A stretch of 64,000 nt of DNA from Archangium sp. (GTDB lineage: Bacteria > Myxococcota > Myxococcia > Myxococcales > Myxococcaceae): NCBI GenBank assembly GCA_022843845.1, contig JALHMW010000013.1, forward strand, positions 1-64,000. Reading direction: 5' to 3'. Below the pieces are notes generated by a model. It ran no database searches. It was not told where the DNA came from and saw nothing but the letters and a program-made list of their open reading frames with translations. This document shows, piece by piece, positions 17,085-24,089 of the stretch (positions are counted from its first letter, which is position 1; every line of letters starts with the position of its first letter). The position numbers and the translations under genes were made by a program.

Positions 17085-17396
17085 TCAGCCTTTGATCATC
17101 GCTTCGAGCTCACCGCGTTCGGCCAGCTCCGTGACGATGTCGCAGCCACCGACGAACTTCCCGCGAATGAACACCTGGGGAATCGTCGGCCAGTTCGAGT
17201 ACGCCTTGATGCCGTCGCGCACGTCGGGCTCGGCGAGCACGTTCACGGTGTACAGCTTGCCGAGCGGCTGGAGCAGCGAGACCGTCTTCGCCGAGAAGCC
17301 ACACTGCGGGAAGAGCGCGCTGCCCTTCATGTAGATGACGATCGGGTTCTCGGAGATCTCTTTGTCGAATCGGGCCTTCAACGCGTCGTTGATCAT
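17085..17396 (-). CDS. grxD: Monothiol glutaredoxin, Grx4/GrxD type
   Basis: 103 residues from the ATG at 17396. The signature CGFS active site is in PQCGFSAKTV, with WPTIPQVFIRGKFVGGCDI as the glutathione-binding TIPQ and GGCD motifs. CGFS glutaredoxins bind a bridging [2Fe-2S] cluster with glutathione and pass it to targets or to BolA partners. The ORF track runs to 18005 only because the frame stays open across yqgE and bolA. The start overlaps the bolA stop as ATGA, so the two proteins are translationally coupled, in agreement with a Grx-BolA complex. Confidence 0.95.
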   Translation of the reverse strand: MINDALKARFDKEISENPIVIYMKGSALFPQCGFSAKTVSLLQPLGKLYTVNVLAEPDVRDGIKAYSNWPTIPQVFIRGKFVGGCDIVTELAERGELEAMIKG

Positions 17397-17647
17397 CGCT
17401 TCACCTTGCTCCACTGCTCGGGGGTGTACGTCTTGAGGGCGAGGGCGTGCAGCTCGCCGGTCTGCAGCACGTCCTTCAAGGGCGCATAGACCTGCTGGTG
17501 CTGCTCCACCATCGACAGGCCAACGAACGTCGGACTCACCACGCGGGCCTCGAAGTGATCGCCGGTGCCGGTGGTGTCGCGCAGCTCGACCTGCGCTCCG
17601 GGGAGCGCCTGCTCGAGGCGGGCTTTGAGGACGTCTGGGTTCAACAT
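17393..17647 (-). CDS. bolA: BolA family protein
   Basis: 84 residues. The fold is recognisable from DVLKARLEQALPGAQVELRD, the TGTGDHFEARVVSPTF loop and GLSMVEQHQQVYAPLKD, ending in ELHALALKTYTPEQW. The conserved HF and the RHQ-like VEQHQQVY helix place it in the BolA/IbaG family. BolA proteins form [2Fe-2S]-bridged heterodimers with monothiol glutaredoxins. The gene directly downstream encodes a CGFS glutaredoxin with a 4-bp overlap, and the yqgE stop overlaps its ATG as TGATG. A role in Fe-S cluster trafficking is likely; a DNA-binding role cannot be judged from sequence. Confidence 0.93.
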   Translation of the reverse strand: MLNPDVLKARLEQALPGAQVELRDTTGTGDHFEARVVSPTFVGLSMVEQHQQVYAPLKDVLQTGELHALALKTYTPEQWSKVKR

Positions 17648-18192
17648 CAGTTGATGCCTCCGGTGGAGACCAGCATGGCGGGGTCGACGCCCATGCTCTT
17701 AATGACTTCGTTCCAGATGTGCTCGGGCTCGGTGACCAGCACTGGCGCCAGCTCGGCCTCGGTGAACAGCCAGCTGCCCTCCGAGATCTCCTTCTCGAGC
17801 TGACCGGGCCCCCAGCCCGAATAGCCGAGGCAGAAACGAAGACGGGTCGTCGGGTCGCGCAAGAGCGGCTCGAGCGCATCGGTGGTGACCGACAGGAAGA
17901 GCCCGGGGAGCAGCGGCGCGCGCTCCTCGATGGACTCCCGATCGTGCAGCACGAAGCCCCGGAACGGCTCGACGGGCCCACCGACGAAGATCGGGTCGTC
18001 TTCACGAATGACGGCCACCTCGAGCTGCTGTGACTTCGCCAGATCGGCGAAGGTCAGCTCGGCCGAGCGGTTGATGATGAGGCCCATCGCTCCCTCGTCG
18101 TTGTGCTCGAGCATCAGCACGACCGTCTTCGCGAAGTTGGGATCCTGCATCTGCGGCATGGCGATGAGAAACCCGGGGGCGAGCGCCTTCAC
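17647..18192 (-). CDS. YqgE/AlgH family protein
   Basis: 181 residues from a GTG at 18192 with a GGAAAG Shine-Dalgarno-like box. Family hallmarks are LAPGFLIAMPQMQDPNFAKTVVLMLEHNDEGAMGLIINR near the N-terminus, FVGGPVEPFRGFVLHD in the middle and RFCLGYSGWGPGQLEKEI. The biochemical role of YqgE/AlgH is not established. The frame is open far upstream, so the track lists a 511-residue ORF whose N-terminal part is a shadow of the dehydrogenase gene on the other strand. It heads the yqgE-bolA-grxD-oxidoreductase unit. Only 21 bp separate its start from the divergent gene at 18214. Confidence 0.92.
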   Translation of the reverse strand: MKALAPGFLIAMPQMQDPNFAKTVVLMLEHNDEGAMGLIINRSAELTFADLAKSQQLEVAVIREDDPIFVGGPVEPFRGFVLHDRESIEERAPLLPGLFLSVTTDALEPLLRDPTTRLRFCLGYSGWGPGQLEKEISEGSWLFTEAELAPVLVTEPEHIWNEVIKSMGVDPAMLVSTGGIN

Positions 18193-18213
18193 GCTTTCCA
18201 GTATAGGGGGTCG

Positions 18214-19239
18214 ATGCGCGCACTGGTGAATCGGAAGGCTGGCGGACCCGAAGTTCTCGTCGTCGAGGAGCGCCCCGATCTCACCCCGAAGGCCGGTGAG
18301 GTGCGGATTCGGGTCAAGCGAGCGGGGCTGAACTTCGCCGACATCTCGGCGCGCGTGGGCCTGTACCCCGACGCGCCGAAGTTCCCCATGGTGATGGGCT
18401 ACGAGGTCGGCGGCGTCGTCGACGGCGTCGGCGCTGGCGTCACGACCCTGAAAGATGGCGACCGCGTCACCTCGCTGTGCCGGTTCGGTGGCCAGGCGAC
18501 CATGGTCTGCGTGCCGGCGACCCAGGTCGCGAAGATTCCCGACGCGATGAGCTTCGACGAGGCCGCCGCCCTGCCCGTCAACTACCTCACCGCGTACCAG
18601 ATGCTGTTCTGGACGGCGCCCGTGCTCCCCGGAATGACGGTGCTGATTCACATGGCGGCCGGCGGCGTCGGGCTCGCGGCGATTCAGCTGTGCAAGACGG
18701 TGCCGAACGTCACGATGCTCGGAACGTCGTCGGCGGCCAAGCATGACTTCCTGCGCGCGCAGGGGCTGCACCACCCGATCGACTACCGCACCCAGGACTA
18801 CGTCGCCGAGGTGAAGCGGCTGACCGACGGGCGCGGCGCCGATCGCATCCTCGACGCGCTCGGCGGCAAAGACTGGGAGCGCGGCGTCTCGGCGCTGAGG
18901 TCGGGCGGAACGCTCTTCGCGTTCGGCTGGGCGAACATGATCGACGGCGAGAAGCGCAGCCTGCTGCACGTCGCGAAGGAGTTCCTCTCGATGAAGAAGT
19001 GGAGCCCGATGCAGTTGATGGACCTGAACAAGGGCATCGTCGGCATCAACCTCGGCCACCTGTGGCACGAGGGGCCGCTCATGTTCTCGCACCTCGCCGC
19101 GCTGCTGCAGCTGTTCGAGCGCGGGCAGGTGAAGCCCCACGTCGACAAGGTGTTCGCGCTGTCGAAGGCCGGCGACGCGCATGCGTACGTGCAGGCGAGG
19201 AAGAACGTCGGGAAGGTGCTGTTCGACGTCGAGGCGTGA
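18214..19239 (+). CDS. Zinc-type alcohol dehydrogenase/quinone oxidoreductase family (MDR superfamily)
   Basis: 341 residues from the ATG at 18214 with AGGGGG just upstream. It is a medium-chain dehydrogenase/reductase: a GroES-like N-terminal domain (KRAGLNFADISARVGLYPD, MGYEVGGVVDGVG), then a nucleotide-binding domain with AAGGVGLAAIQLCK. The structural and catalytic zinc cysteine patterns of true alcohol dehydrogenases are absent. The NFADISARxGLYP start and WSPMQLMDLNKGIVGINLGHL region resemble the VAT-1/quinone reductase branch, so it is probably an NADPH-dependent quinone or enone reductase. It diverges from yqgE with 21 bp between starts, so each promoter must overlap the other gene. 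Confidence 0.87.
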   Translation: MRALVNRKAGGPEVLVVEERPDLTPKAGEVRIRVKRAGLNFADISARVGLYPDAPKFPMVMGYEVGGVVDGVGAGVTTLKDGDRVTSLCRFGGQATMVCVPATQVAKIPDAMSFDEAAALPVNYLTAYQMLFWTAPVLPGMTVLIHMAAGGVGLAAIQLCKTVPNVTMLGTSSAAKHDFLRAQGLHHPIDYRTQDYVAEVKRLTDGRGADRILDALGGKDWERGVSALRSGGTLFAFGWANMIDGEKRSLLHVAKEFLSMKKWSPMQLMDLNKGIVGINLGHLWHEGPLMFSHLAALLQLFERGQVKPHVDKVFALSKAGDAHAYVQARKNVGKVLFDVEA

Positions 19240-19604
19240 GCCTCACCAGAGGCCGCCCGTCTGGGTGACCGCACCCCGCTCTGTTTCAGCGGCCACCAGC
19301 TCCGCTGGAGCTCCCATCACCAGCGCGCTCATTGGCACGGGAGTCGCGGCCGCTCCGCCGATGACCGACGTGACTTCAGTCATGGCCAACGGCATTCAGC
19401 TCCGCAGAAGGTGCGACGGCGCCGCATTCCCTTCGTTGCCGCTCCCACGCCCAACCCCTGACGACGCACTGGCTTCGCGCCGCCGCCCGATCGCCCTTGC
19501 CGACCTGCAACACATGCAGATGCCGCGACAGAGCCTTGCGCACCCTCAATTGGCAGCAGCGATGCACTTCACCGCGCGCTGGTCCCTCTCGATCGGAGTT
19601 CGTC
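19240..19604. other. 365-bp intergenic region, no feature recognised
   Basis: No convincing ORF, tRNA or strong hairpin is visible between the dehydrogenase stop and the beta-helix lipoprotein start. Short frames on both strands have no Shine-Dalgarno sequence or recognisable product. The last 60 bp presumably carry the promoter of the downstream lipoprotein gene. Confidence 0.6.
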
Positions 19605-21341
19605 ATGTTTCGACTACGGCAGTTGATGGTGCTGATGGCGTTGGCCGGGGTGGGCTGCGGTCCGGTCCAGCCTCCTGCAGATGCTGGCGTGGATGCCGGC
19701 CCGGGCGTGCTCTGCGCGAACTTTCCCGAGCGCCTCGACGCGAACTACACGGCCGCGAAGGGCTGCTGGCTCGTGCTCAAGACGCCGACGATCGCGGCGG
19801 GCGTCACGCTCACCCTCGCGCCCGGCGCGAAGCTGGTGTTCTCGAGCGAGACCGCCCTGCTGATCGCGGCCGCGCAGTCGCTGCAGGCCATCGGCACCCA
19901 GGACGAGCCGATCATCCTGACGGGCGCGCTCCCGGTGCGCGGCTTCTGGAAAGGCCTCACCCTCACCGGCACGACTGTCGCGAGCCAGCTCGACTACGTG
20001 ATCGTCGAGTATGGCGGTGACACGAAGGCTGACACCGCAGCTGCGGGCATCAAGCTGACCGCCGATAGTCGAGGGGTTCGCGCGAGTATCTCGCACACCA
20101 CGATGCGCGAGAGCGAAGGCTACGGGCTCTTCCTTGCTGGGTCGGCCGTGGTGCCCACGTTCGTCGGCAACGTCATGACGAAGAACACGCTGGGACCGGC
20201 GAACGTCGACGCTGAGCTCGTCGGCCGGCTCGACTCGACCTCGACCTTCACGGGCAACGACAAAGACGAGATCGTGGTGCGCGCGTCTCGGCTCGAGACC
20301 TCCGCCACCTGGGACAACCTCGGAGTCCCGTACCATCTGAAGTCCGATCTCGCCTCGATCGGGAGCGCCACGCTGACCCTGAAGCCGGGCGTGCGCCTCA
20401 TCATGGCGCCAGAGGCGGCGCTCACCATCTCGGGCACTGCAGCGCTCATCGCCGAGGGCACCGCCGAGAAGCCCGTCGTCTTCACTGGCGAGACGCAGAC
20501 CCGCGGGGCGTGGGAGGGCATCACCATCGACACGAACAACGCCAGCAACCTGCTGCGGCACACCATCGTCGAGTACGCCGGCAACACCTCGTCTGACGTC
20601 AACGCGGCAGCGGTCAAGGCGATGGCCGACAGCAGAGGCGTGCAGCTGAAGCTCGATCACCTGACGGTGCGGCAGAGTCAGGGCTGGGGCCTGAGGCTCG
20701 GCGGCAGCGCGATCGTGCCCGTCTTCACCAGCAACGTGTTCACCCAGAACGCGCTGGGGCCTGCGATGATCGACTCGAACGTCGCCCACGTGCTCTCGCT
20801 CGACTCGACCTACACGGGCAACGACGTCGACAAGGTGCTGGTCGACGCGCAGTGGGTGTCCTCGACGGTCACCTGGCGCGCCATTCCGGTGCCCTACGTC
20901 ATCAACGACCCCGTCCGGCCCCAGGCGGTCTGGACGCTCGAGCCGGGCGTCACGCTCGAGATGATGCCGATGACCTCGATTCGGGTCGACGGCGACGCCG
21001 CGGGCTTTCGCGCGGTAGGCACAGCCGCAAAGCCCATCACCATCACCGGCACGAACAAGACCCGCGGCTCGTGGGACGGCATCGACTTCGACACCACCCT
21101 CAACTCGGCGAACGCGCTCGAGCACTGCGTCATCAAGTACGGCGGCGGCGGCTCCCGGTTGGGCTGGAGCGGCATGATCTTCGCCCATGCCGACAGCCAC
21201 GGCGTGCGGGTGTCCGTCACCAACAGCACCATCCAGCACAGCGGCGTCTGGGGCATCTACATGGGCAGCTCGCAGACCGGCGCCGTCATGGGCAACACCT
21301 ACGCCGACAACGCGATGGGCGACTTCTTCCACGAGCCGTAG
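19605..21341 (+). CDS. Right-handed beta-helix lipoprotein with three repeats
   Basis: 578 residues from the ATG at 19605 (the track start at 19497 lies in the leader). The signal peptide ends in lipobox GVGC. The mature protein has three copies of a module of about 175 residues. Each begins TLTLAPGAKLVF / TLTLKPGVRLIM / TLEPGVTLEM, continues with AIGTQDEPIILTG / AEGTAEKPVVFTG / AVGTAAKPITITG, then RGxWxGxTxxT and DYVIVEYGG / HTIVEYAG / HCVIKYGGGG. This pattern of short strands with stacked Gly and Asn is typical of parallel beta-helix (pectate-lyase fold) surface proteins. No lyase active site is evident. It should be lipid-anchored on the envelope; binding or structural function is likely but unproven. 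Confidence 0.82.
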   Translation: MFRLRQLMVLMALAGVGCGPVQPPADAGVDAGPGVLCANFPERLDANYTAAKGCWLVLKTPTIAAGVTLTLAPGAKLVFSSETALLIAAAQSLQAIGTQDEPIILTGALPVRGFWKGLTLTGTTVASQLDYVIVEYGGDTKADTAAAGIKLTADSRGVRASISHTTMRESEGYGLFLAGSAVVPTFVGNVMTKNTLGPANVDAELVGRLDSTSTFTGNDKDEIVVRASRLETSATWDNLGVPYHLKSDLASIGSATLTLKPGVRLIMAPEAALTISGTAALIAEGTAEKPVVFTGETQTRGAWEGITIDTNNASNLLRHTIVEYAGNTSSDVNAAAVKAMADSRGVQLKLDHLTVRQSQGWGLRLGGSAIVPVFTSNVFTQNALGPAMIDSNVAHVLSLDSTYTGNDVDKVLVDAQWVSSTVTWRAIPVPYVINDPVRPQAVWTLEPGVTLEMMPMTSIRVDGDAAGFRAVGTAAKPITITGTNKTRGSWDGIDFDTTLNSANALEHCVIKYGGGGSRLGWSGMIFAHADSHGVRVSVTNSTIQHSGVWGIYMGSSQTGAVMGNTYADNAMGDFFHEP

Positions 21342-21377
21342 CGTGCACGGTGCGTCGGGCTGTGGCATCTGCATGGA

Positions 21378-21617
21378 GTGACGGACCCCGCTCCGAAGCC
21401 GGCCGCAGCCCGAGTCGCCACCGTCGTCTGGGCCCTCGTCGTCGTCGCCGTGCTGGCCTGCACCGCGACCGGCGTCGTCACCCTGTTCGGCTCGAAGATC
21501 GGCCCCGCGTTTCCGAGGAGCGCAGACGCGCTCTCGGGTGACGAGCCCTCCACGCCACCCGGGAGCGCCAGCCGTCGCACCGTTCATGACTTCGCGACCG
21601 ACGCCGGTGAGCCGTAG
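21378..21617 (+). CDS. Small single-pass membrane protein
   Basis: 79 residues from a GTG at 21378, 36 bp after the beta-helix gene on the same strand. One clear transmembrane helix (VATVVWALVVVAVLACTATGVVTLF, about residues 13-37) follows a short Pro/Ala-rich cytoplasmic start. The tail is Ser/Pro/Asp-rich. A GGAG overlaps the region directly before the GTG, closer than ideal, so the start is uncertain. No family recognised. Confidence 0.5.
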   Translation: MTDPAPKPAAARVATVVWALVVVAVLACTATGVVTLFGSKIGPAFPRSADALSGDEPSTPPGSASRRTVHDFATDAGEP

Positions 21618-21659
21618 GGCCATGGAACCGAAGGCGTGGCTCGTGCTTTCAATGGCTCC

Positions 21660-21896
21660 ATGAGACGAGGCCTGAGAATCGCGGCGGTGGTGATGGCCCT
21701 GTCGTTCGTCTGCGCGGCGGCCCTGGCCCAGCCCAACGCGGCGCCGAAGAAGGCCGGCAAAGCTGACGCCGGCACGCCGGTGAAGATCGACTACCTGCGA
21801 GCCACCAAGGCCCCTTCGATGGACTTCCGTCACGAGGAGCCCGCCCCGCCCGCGCCCGCACAACAGGCCCCGCAGGCGCCAATCCAGAAGAAATGA
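21660..21896 (+). CDS. Small secreted Pro/Ala-rich protein
   Basis: 78 residues from the ATG at 21660 (the track GTG at 21636 adds eight unlikely residues). It has a signal peptide MRRGLRIAAVVMALSFVCAAALAQ with cleavage after ALA. The short mature region is Lys/Ala/Pro-rich, with a KIDYLRATKAPSMDF segment and a PAPPAPAQQAPQAP tail. It overlaps the following hydroxylase gene by 4 bp (ATGA), so the two are translationally coupled. Function unknown. Confidence 0.6.
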   Translation: MRRGLRIAAVVMALSFVCAAALAQPNAAPKKAGKADAGTPVKIDYLRATKAPSMDFRHEEPAPPAPAQQAPQAPIQKK

Positions 21897-22765
21897 ACGC
21901 CGTCACGGGCTGGCTCATCTCGGTCGTCGTGCTCGCCGCGGTCTACTGGCCGCTGGAGTGGGCCTGGCCTGCGCGCGCGGGCCAGCGATGGCTGCGTGCC
22001 CGTGTCGGCACCGACTTTCTGTTCCTCACCGGGCAGTACCTCGTGTGGAACGCGCTGGCCGTGGCGATCCTGGTGTGGGTGCGGGCTCACGTCGACGTGG
22101 CCGGAACCTTCGAGAGCGTGCGCGGCGTGCTGCAGCGACAACCGTTCGTGATCCAGGCGATCGAGGCGCTGCTCCTCGGAGACCTGAGCGTCTATTGGTT
22201 CCACCGCGCGTCACACCGCTTCGAGTTTCTCTGGCGGTTTCACGCCGTGCATCACACCGCCGAGCAGCTCGACTGGCTCGCCGCGCATCGTGAGCACCCC
22301 GTCGACGGCATCCTGACGCAGCTCTTCATCAACCTGCCCGGCATCATGATGGGCTTCGACTTCGCGACGCTCTCGTCGTTCATCGTCTTCCGCGGCCTGT
22401 GGGCGATCTTCATCCATTCCAACGCTCGGCTGCCGCTGGGCCCGCTCGGCTCCCTCTTCGGCTCGCCGCAGTGGCACCGCTGGCACCACGCGAAGCACCC
22501 TGGCGTGGTGGCGAACTTCGCCAACCTCTCGCCGTGGTGTGACTTCCTGTTCCGCACGCACCACCGCGGCGTCGAAGGCAACGAGACCTTCGAGATGGGC
22601 GTGCCCGAGGCGTGGCCGACGTCGTACCCGGGTCACCTGCTCGCGCCGTTCGTGCCCCGCGCACTCTGGCCGAAGCTCTTCCCGTCGCTCAGCGGCCCAG
22701 CTCGCGATCGATCGCCCGCCGAAACGCTTCCTCCGGTTGCGCTCCCGCCATCGGCAAGCCGTTGA
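21893..22765 (+). CDS. Sterol desaturase/fatty acid hydroxylase superfamily membrane protein
   Basis: 290 residues with several membrane helices and the di-iron histidine boxes of the fatty acid hydroxylase superfamily: HRASH, HAVHH, HREHP and the late WHRWHHAKHP. These enzymes hydroxylate or desaturate lipids at the membrane using O2 and a diiron centre. Helices flank the boxes (LISVVVLAAVYWPLEW at the start, LFINLPGIMMGFDF and SSFIVFRGLWAIFIH centrally). The substrate is not evident; myxobacteria make sterols, carotenoids and hydroxylated lipids. The start overlaps the small secreted-protein gene by 4 bp. The 3' end overlaps the convergent DsbA-like gene by 77 bp, the longest gene overlap in the window. 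Confidence 0.88.
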   Translation: MNAVTGWLISVVVLAAVYWPLEWAWPARAGQRWLRARVGTDFLFLTGQYLVWNALAVAILVWVRAHVDVAGTFESVRGVLQRQPFVIQAIEALLLGDLSVYWFHRASHRFEFLWRFHAVHHTAEQLDWLAAHREHPVDGILTQLFINLPGIMMGFDFATLSSFIVFRGLWAIFIHSNARLPLGPLGSLFGSPQWHRWHHAKHPGVVANFANLSPWCDFLFRTHHRGVEGNETFEMGVPEAWPTSYPGHLLAPFVPRALWPKLFPSLSGPARDRSPAETLPPVALPPSASR

Positions 22766-23711
22766 CGAAGAAGGCCGGCGTGCCGTTGACGCCCAGCGCT
22801 TCGCCGTCCTTCTTGTCCTTGTCGACCACCGCCTTCATGCGCCCTGACTCGAGGCAGTCGACGAAGGGCTTCACGTCGAGCCCGAGCGTCACGGCATGCG
22901 CCTTGAGCGCCGTCTCTTCGAGTTCACGCGGGTTCGCGAAGAGGTGATCGTGGTACTCCCAGAACTTGCCCTGCTCGTTGGCGCACGCGCTGGCCTCGGC
23001 GGCGCGGGGCGCGAGCGGGTGATTCGCCAGCGGGAAGTGGCGGAACACGATGCGCACCTGGCCCGGGTACTCGGCGGCGACCTTCTTCACGACGTCAGAG
23101 GCCTTCGAGCAGTACGGGCACTGGAAGTCGGCGAACTCGACGATCGTGACGCGCGCGTTGGCAGGGCCTCGGCCGGGGCCTGAGGCGTCGATGATCTTCC
23201 GCGGACGATCGGGCGGCGTGAGCAACACCTGGTAGCCGGCGCGGCGCTTGAGCTCGTCGAACATCTCTCGCGCGCGCTTCACCTTCACCTCGCGCAGCAG
23301 GGCGCGGCGCAGCTGTGGCTTCACGTCGGCGAAGGTCGCCTCCTCGGGCAGGTTCTTCTTCACCTTCGCGAAGAGCTCCTGCAGCTCGCCCTCGGTCGGC
23401 TCTCGCAGCCCCGTCTCGAGGCGGGCCTCGACCCAGGCGTCTTCCGTCAGGCCGTCCTTCTTCGCTTCCTGCTCGACGAGGATCTCGATGGCGATGCGCT
23501 CCGCCGAGTCGACGCGCAGCTCGTAGAGCTGGTCCTGGAGCTTGTGGAAGTCCTCGCCTGCGCGCTTGTCAGCCTCGGACTGGAGGATGAGCCGCTCGCC
23601 CACCTTCAAGACGGGAGGATCGCCGACGGGCACAGCAGCGTGCACCTCGGCCGGTTTCGGAGTGGTCGCGCAGCCGAAGGTCAGCGCGAAGACGACGAGA
23701 GAGAAACGCAT
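22689..23711 (-). CDS. DsbA-like thioredoxin-fold lipoprotein with SurA-like N-terminal region
   Basis: 340 residues starting with a lipoprotein-type signal (VFALTFGCATT). Residues 40-165 are helical and charged (LQDQLYELRVDSAERIAIEILVEQEAKKDGLTEDAWVE, then EGELQELFAKVKKNLPEEATFADVKPQLRRAL), similar to the N-domain of SurA/PpiC chaperones. The C-terminal 170 residues are a DsbA/thioredoxin_4 domain with FADFQCPYCSKASDVV as the redox CPYC site and GVNGTPAFFVNG as the cis-Pro loop. It should be an envelope thiol-disulfide oxidoreductase, fitting the many disulfide-rich lipoproteins nearby. It converges with and overlaps the hydroxylase gene by 77 bp. Confidence 0.87.
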   Translation of the reverse strand: MRFSLVVFALTFGCATTPKPAEVHAAVPVGDPPVLKVGERLILQSEADKRAGEDFHKLQDQLYELRVDSAERIAIEILVEQEAKKDGLTEDAWVEARLETGLREPTEGELQELFAKVKKNLPEEATFADVKPQLRRALLREVKVKRAREMFDELKRRAGYQVLLTPPDRPRKIIDASGPGRGPANARVTIVEFADFQCPYCSKASDVVKKVAAEYPGQVRIVFRHFPLANHPLAPRAAEASACANEQGKFWEYHDHLFANPRELEETALKAHAVTLGLDVKPFVDCLESGRMKAVVDKDKKDGEALGVNGTPAFFVNGLPMAGAQPEEAFRRAIDRELGR

Positions 23712-23744
23712 GAGGGTCGGCAGCGTCGCACACTTCGGCCCGCG

Positions 23745-24089
23745 TCAACCCACCTCGTCACGCACTCCGGGCAGGCAGGCCCCGACGGCTGGGGTGCGGC
23801 CCTTCGCCCCTGGCGTCGTCCAGTACTGGCCGGCCTCGAACAGGGGCGCACAGCGCTGCTGGGTGGGGCACTGCAGGTCGTCCGTACAGGGGTCGACGCA
23901 CTCGCCTGCGGTGGCGAACCCATCGGCGGCGGGCTTCACGAGGCACCGCTCCGACGAGTGACAGTCGCCGTGCACGAGGCAGGGCCCGTGACTGCGCTTC
24001 ACCTTCGAGGGCGTCAACACCCACGTGAGCAAGGTCACGACGATCAGCGCCGGAAGAATGAAGCGGCCGTACCGCTGGAGCGCGTTCAT
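23745..24089 (-). CDS. Small membrane-anchored cysteine-rich protein
   Basis: 114 residues. A single hydrophobic helix (FILPALIVVTLLTWVLT, about residues 10-26) acts as signal anchor. A Dickkopf-like cysteine region follows (HGPCLVHGDCHSSERC, GECVDPCTDDLQCPTQQRC, GACLPG) with ten cysteines, presumably disulfide-bonded outside the cytoplasm. Its ATG overlaps the lon stop as TGATG, so it is translated with lon. The DsbA-like gene follows 33 bp downstream on the same strand. No enzymatic motif. Confidence 0.7.
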   Translation of the reverse strand: MNALQRYGRFILPALIVVTLLTWVLTPSKVKRSHGPCLVHGDCHSSERCLVKPAADGFATAGECVDPCTDDLQCPTQQRCAPLFEAGQYWTTPGAKGRTPAVGACLPGVRDEVG

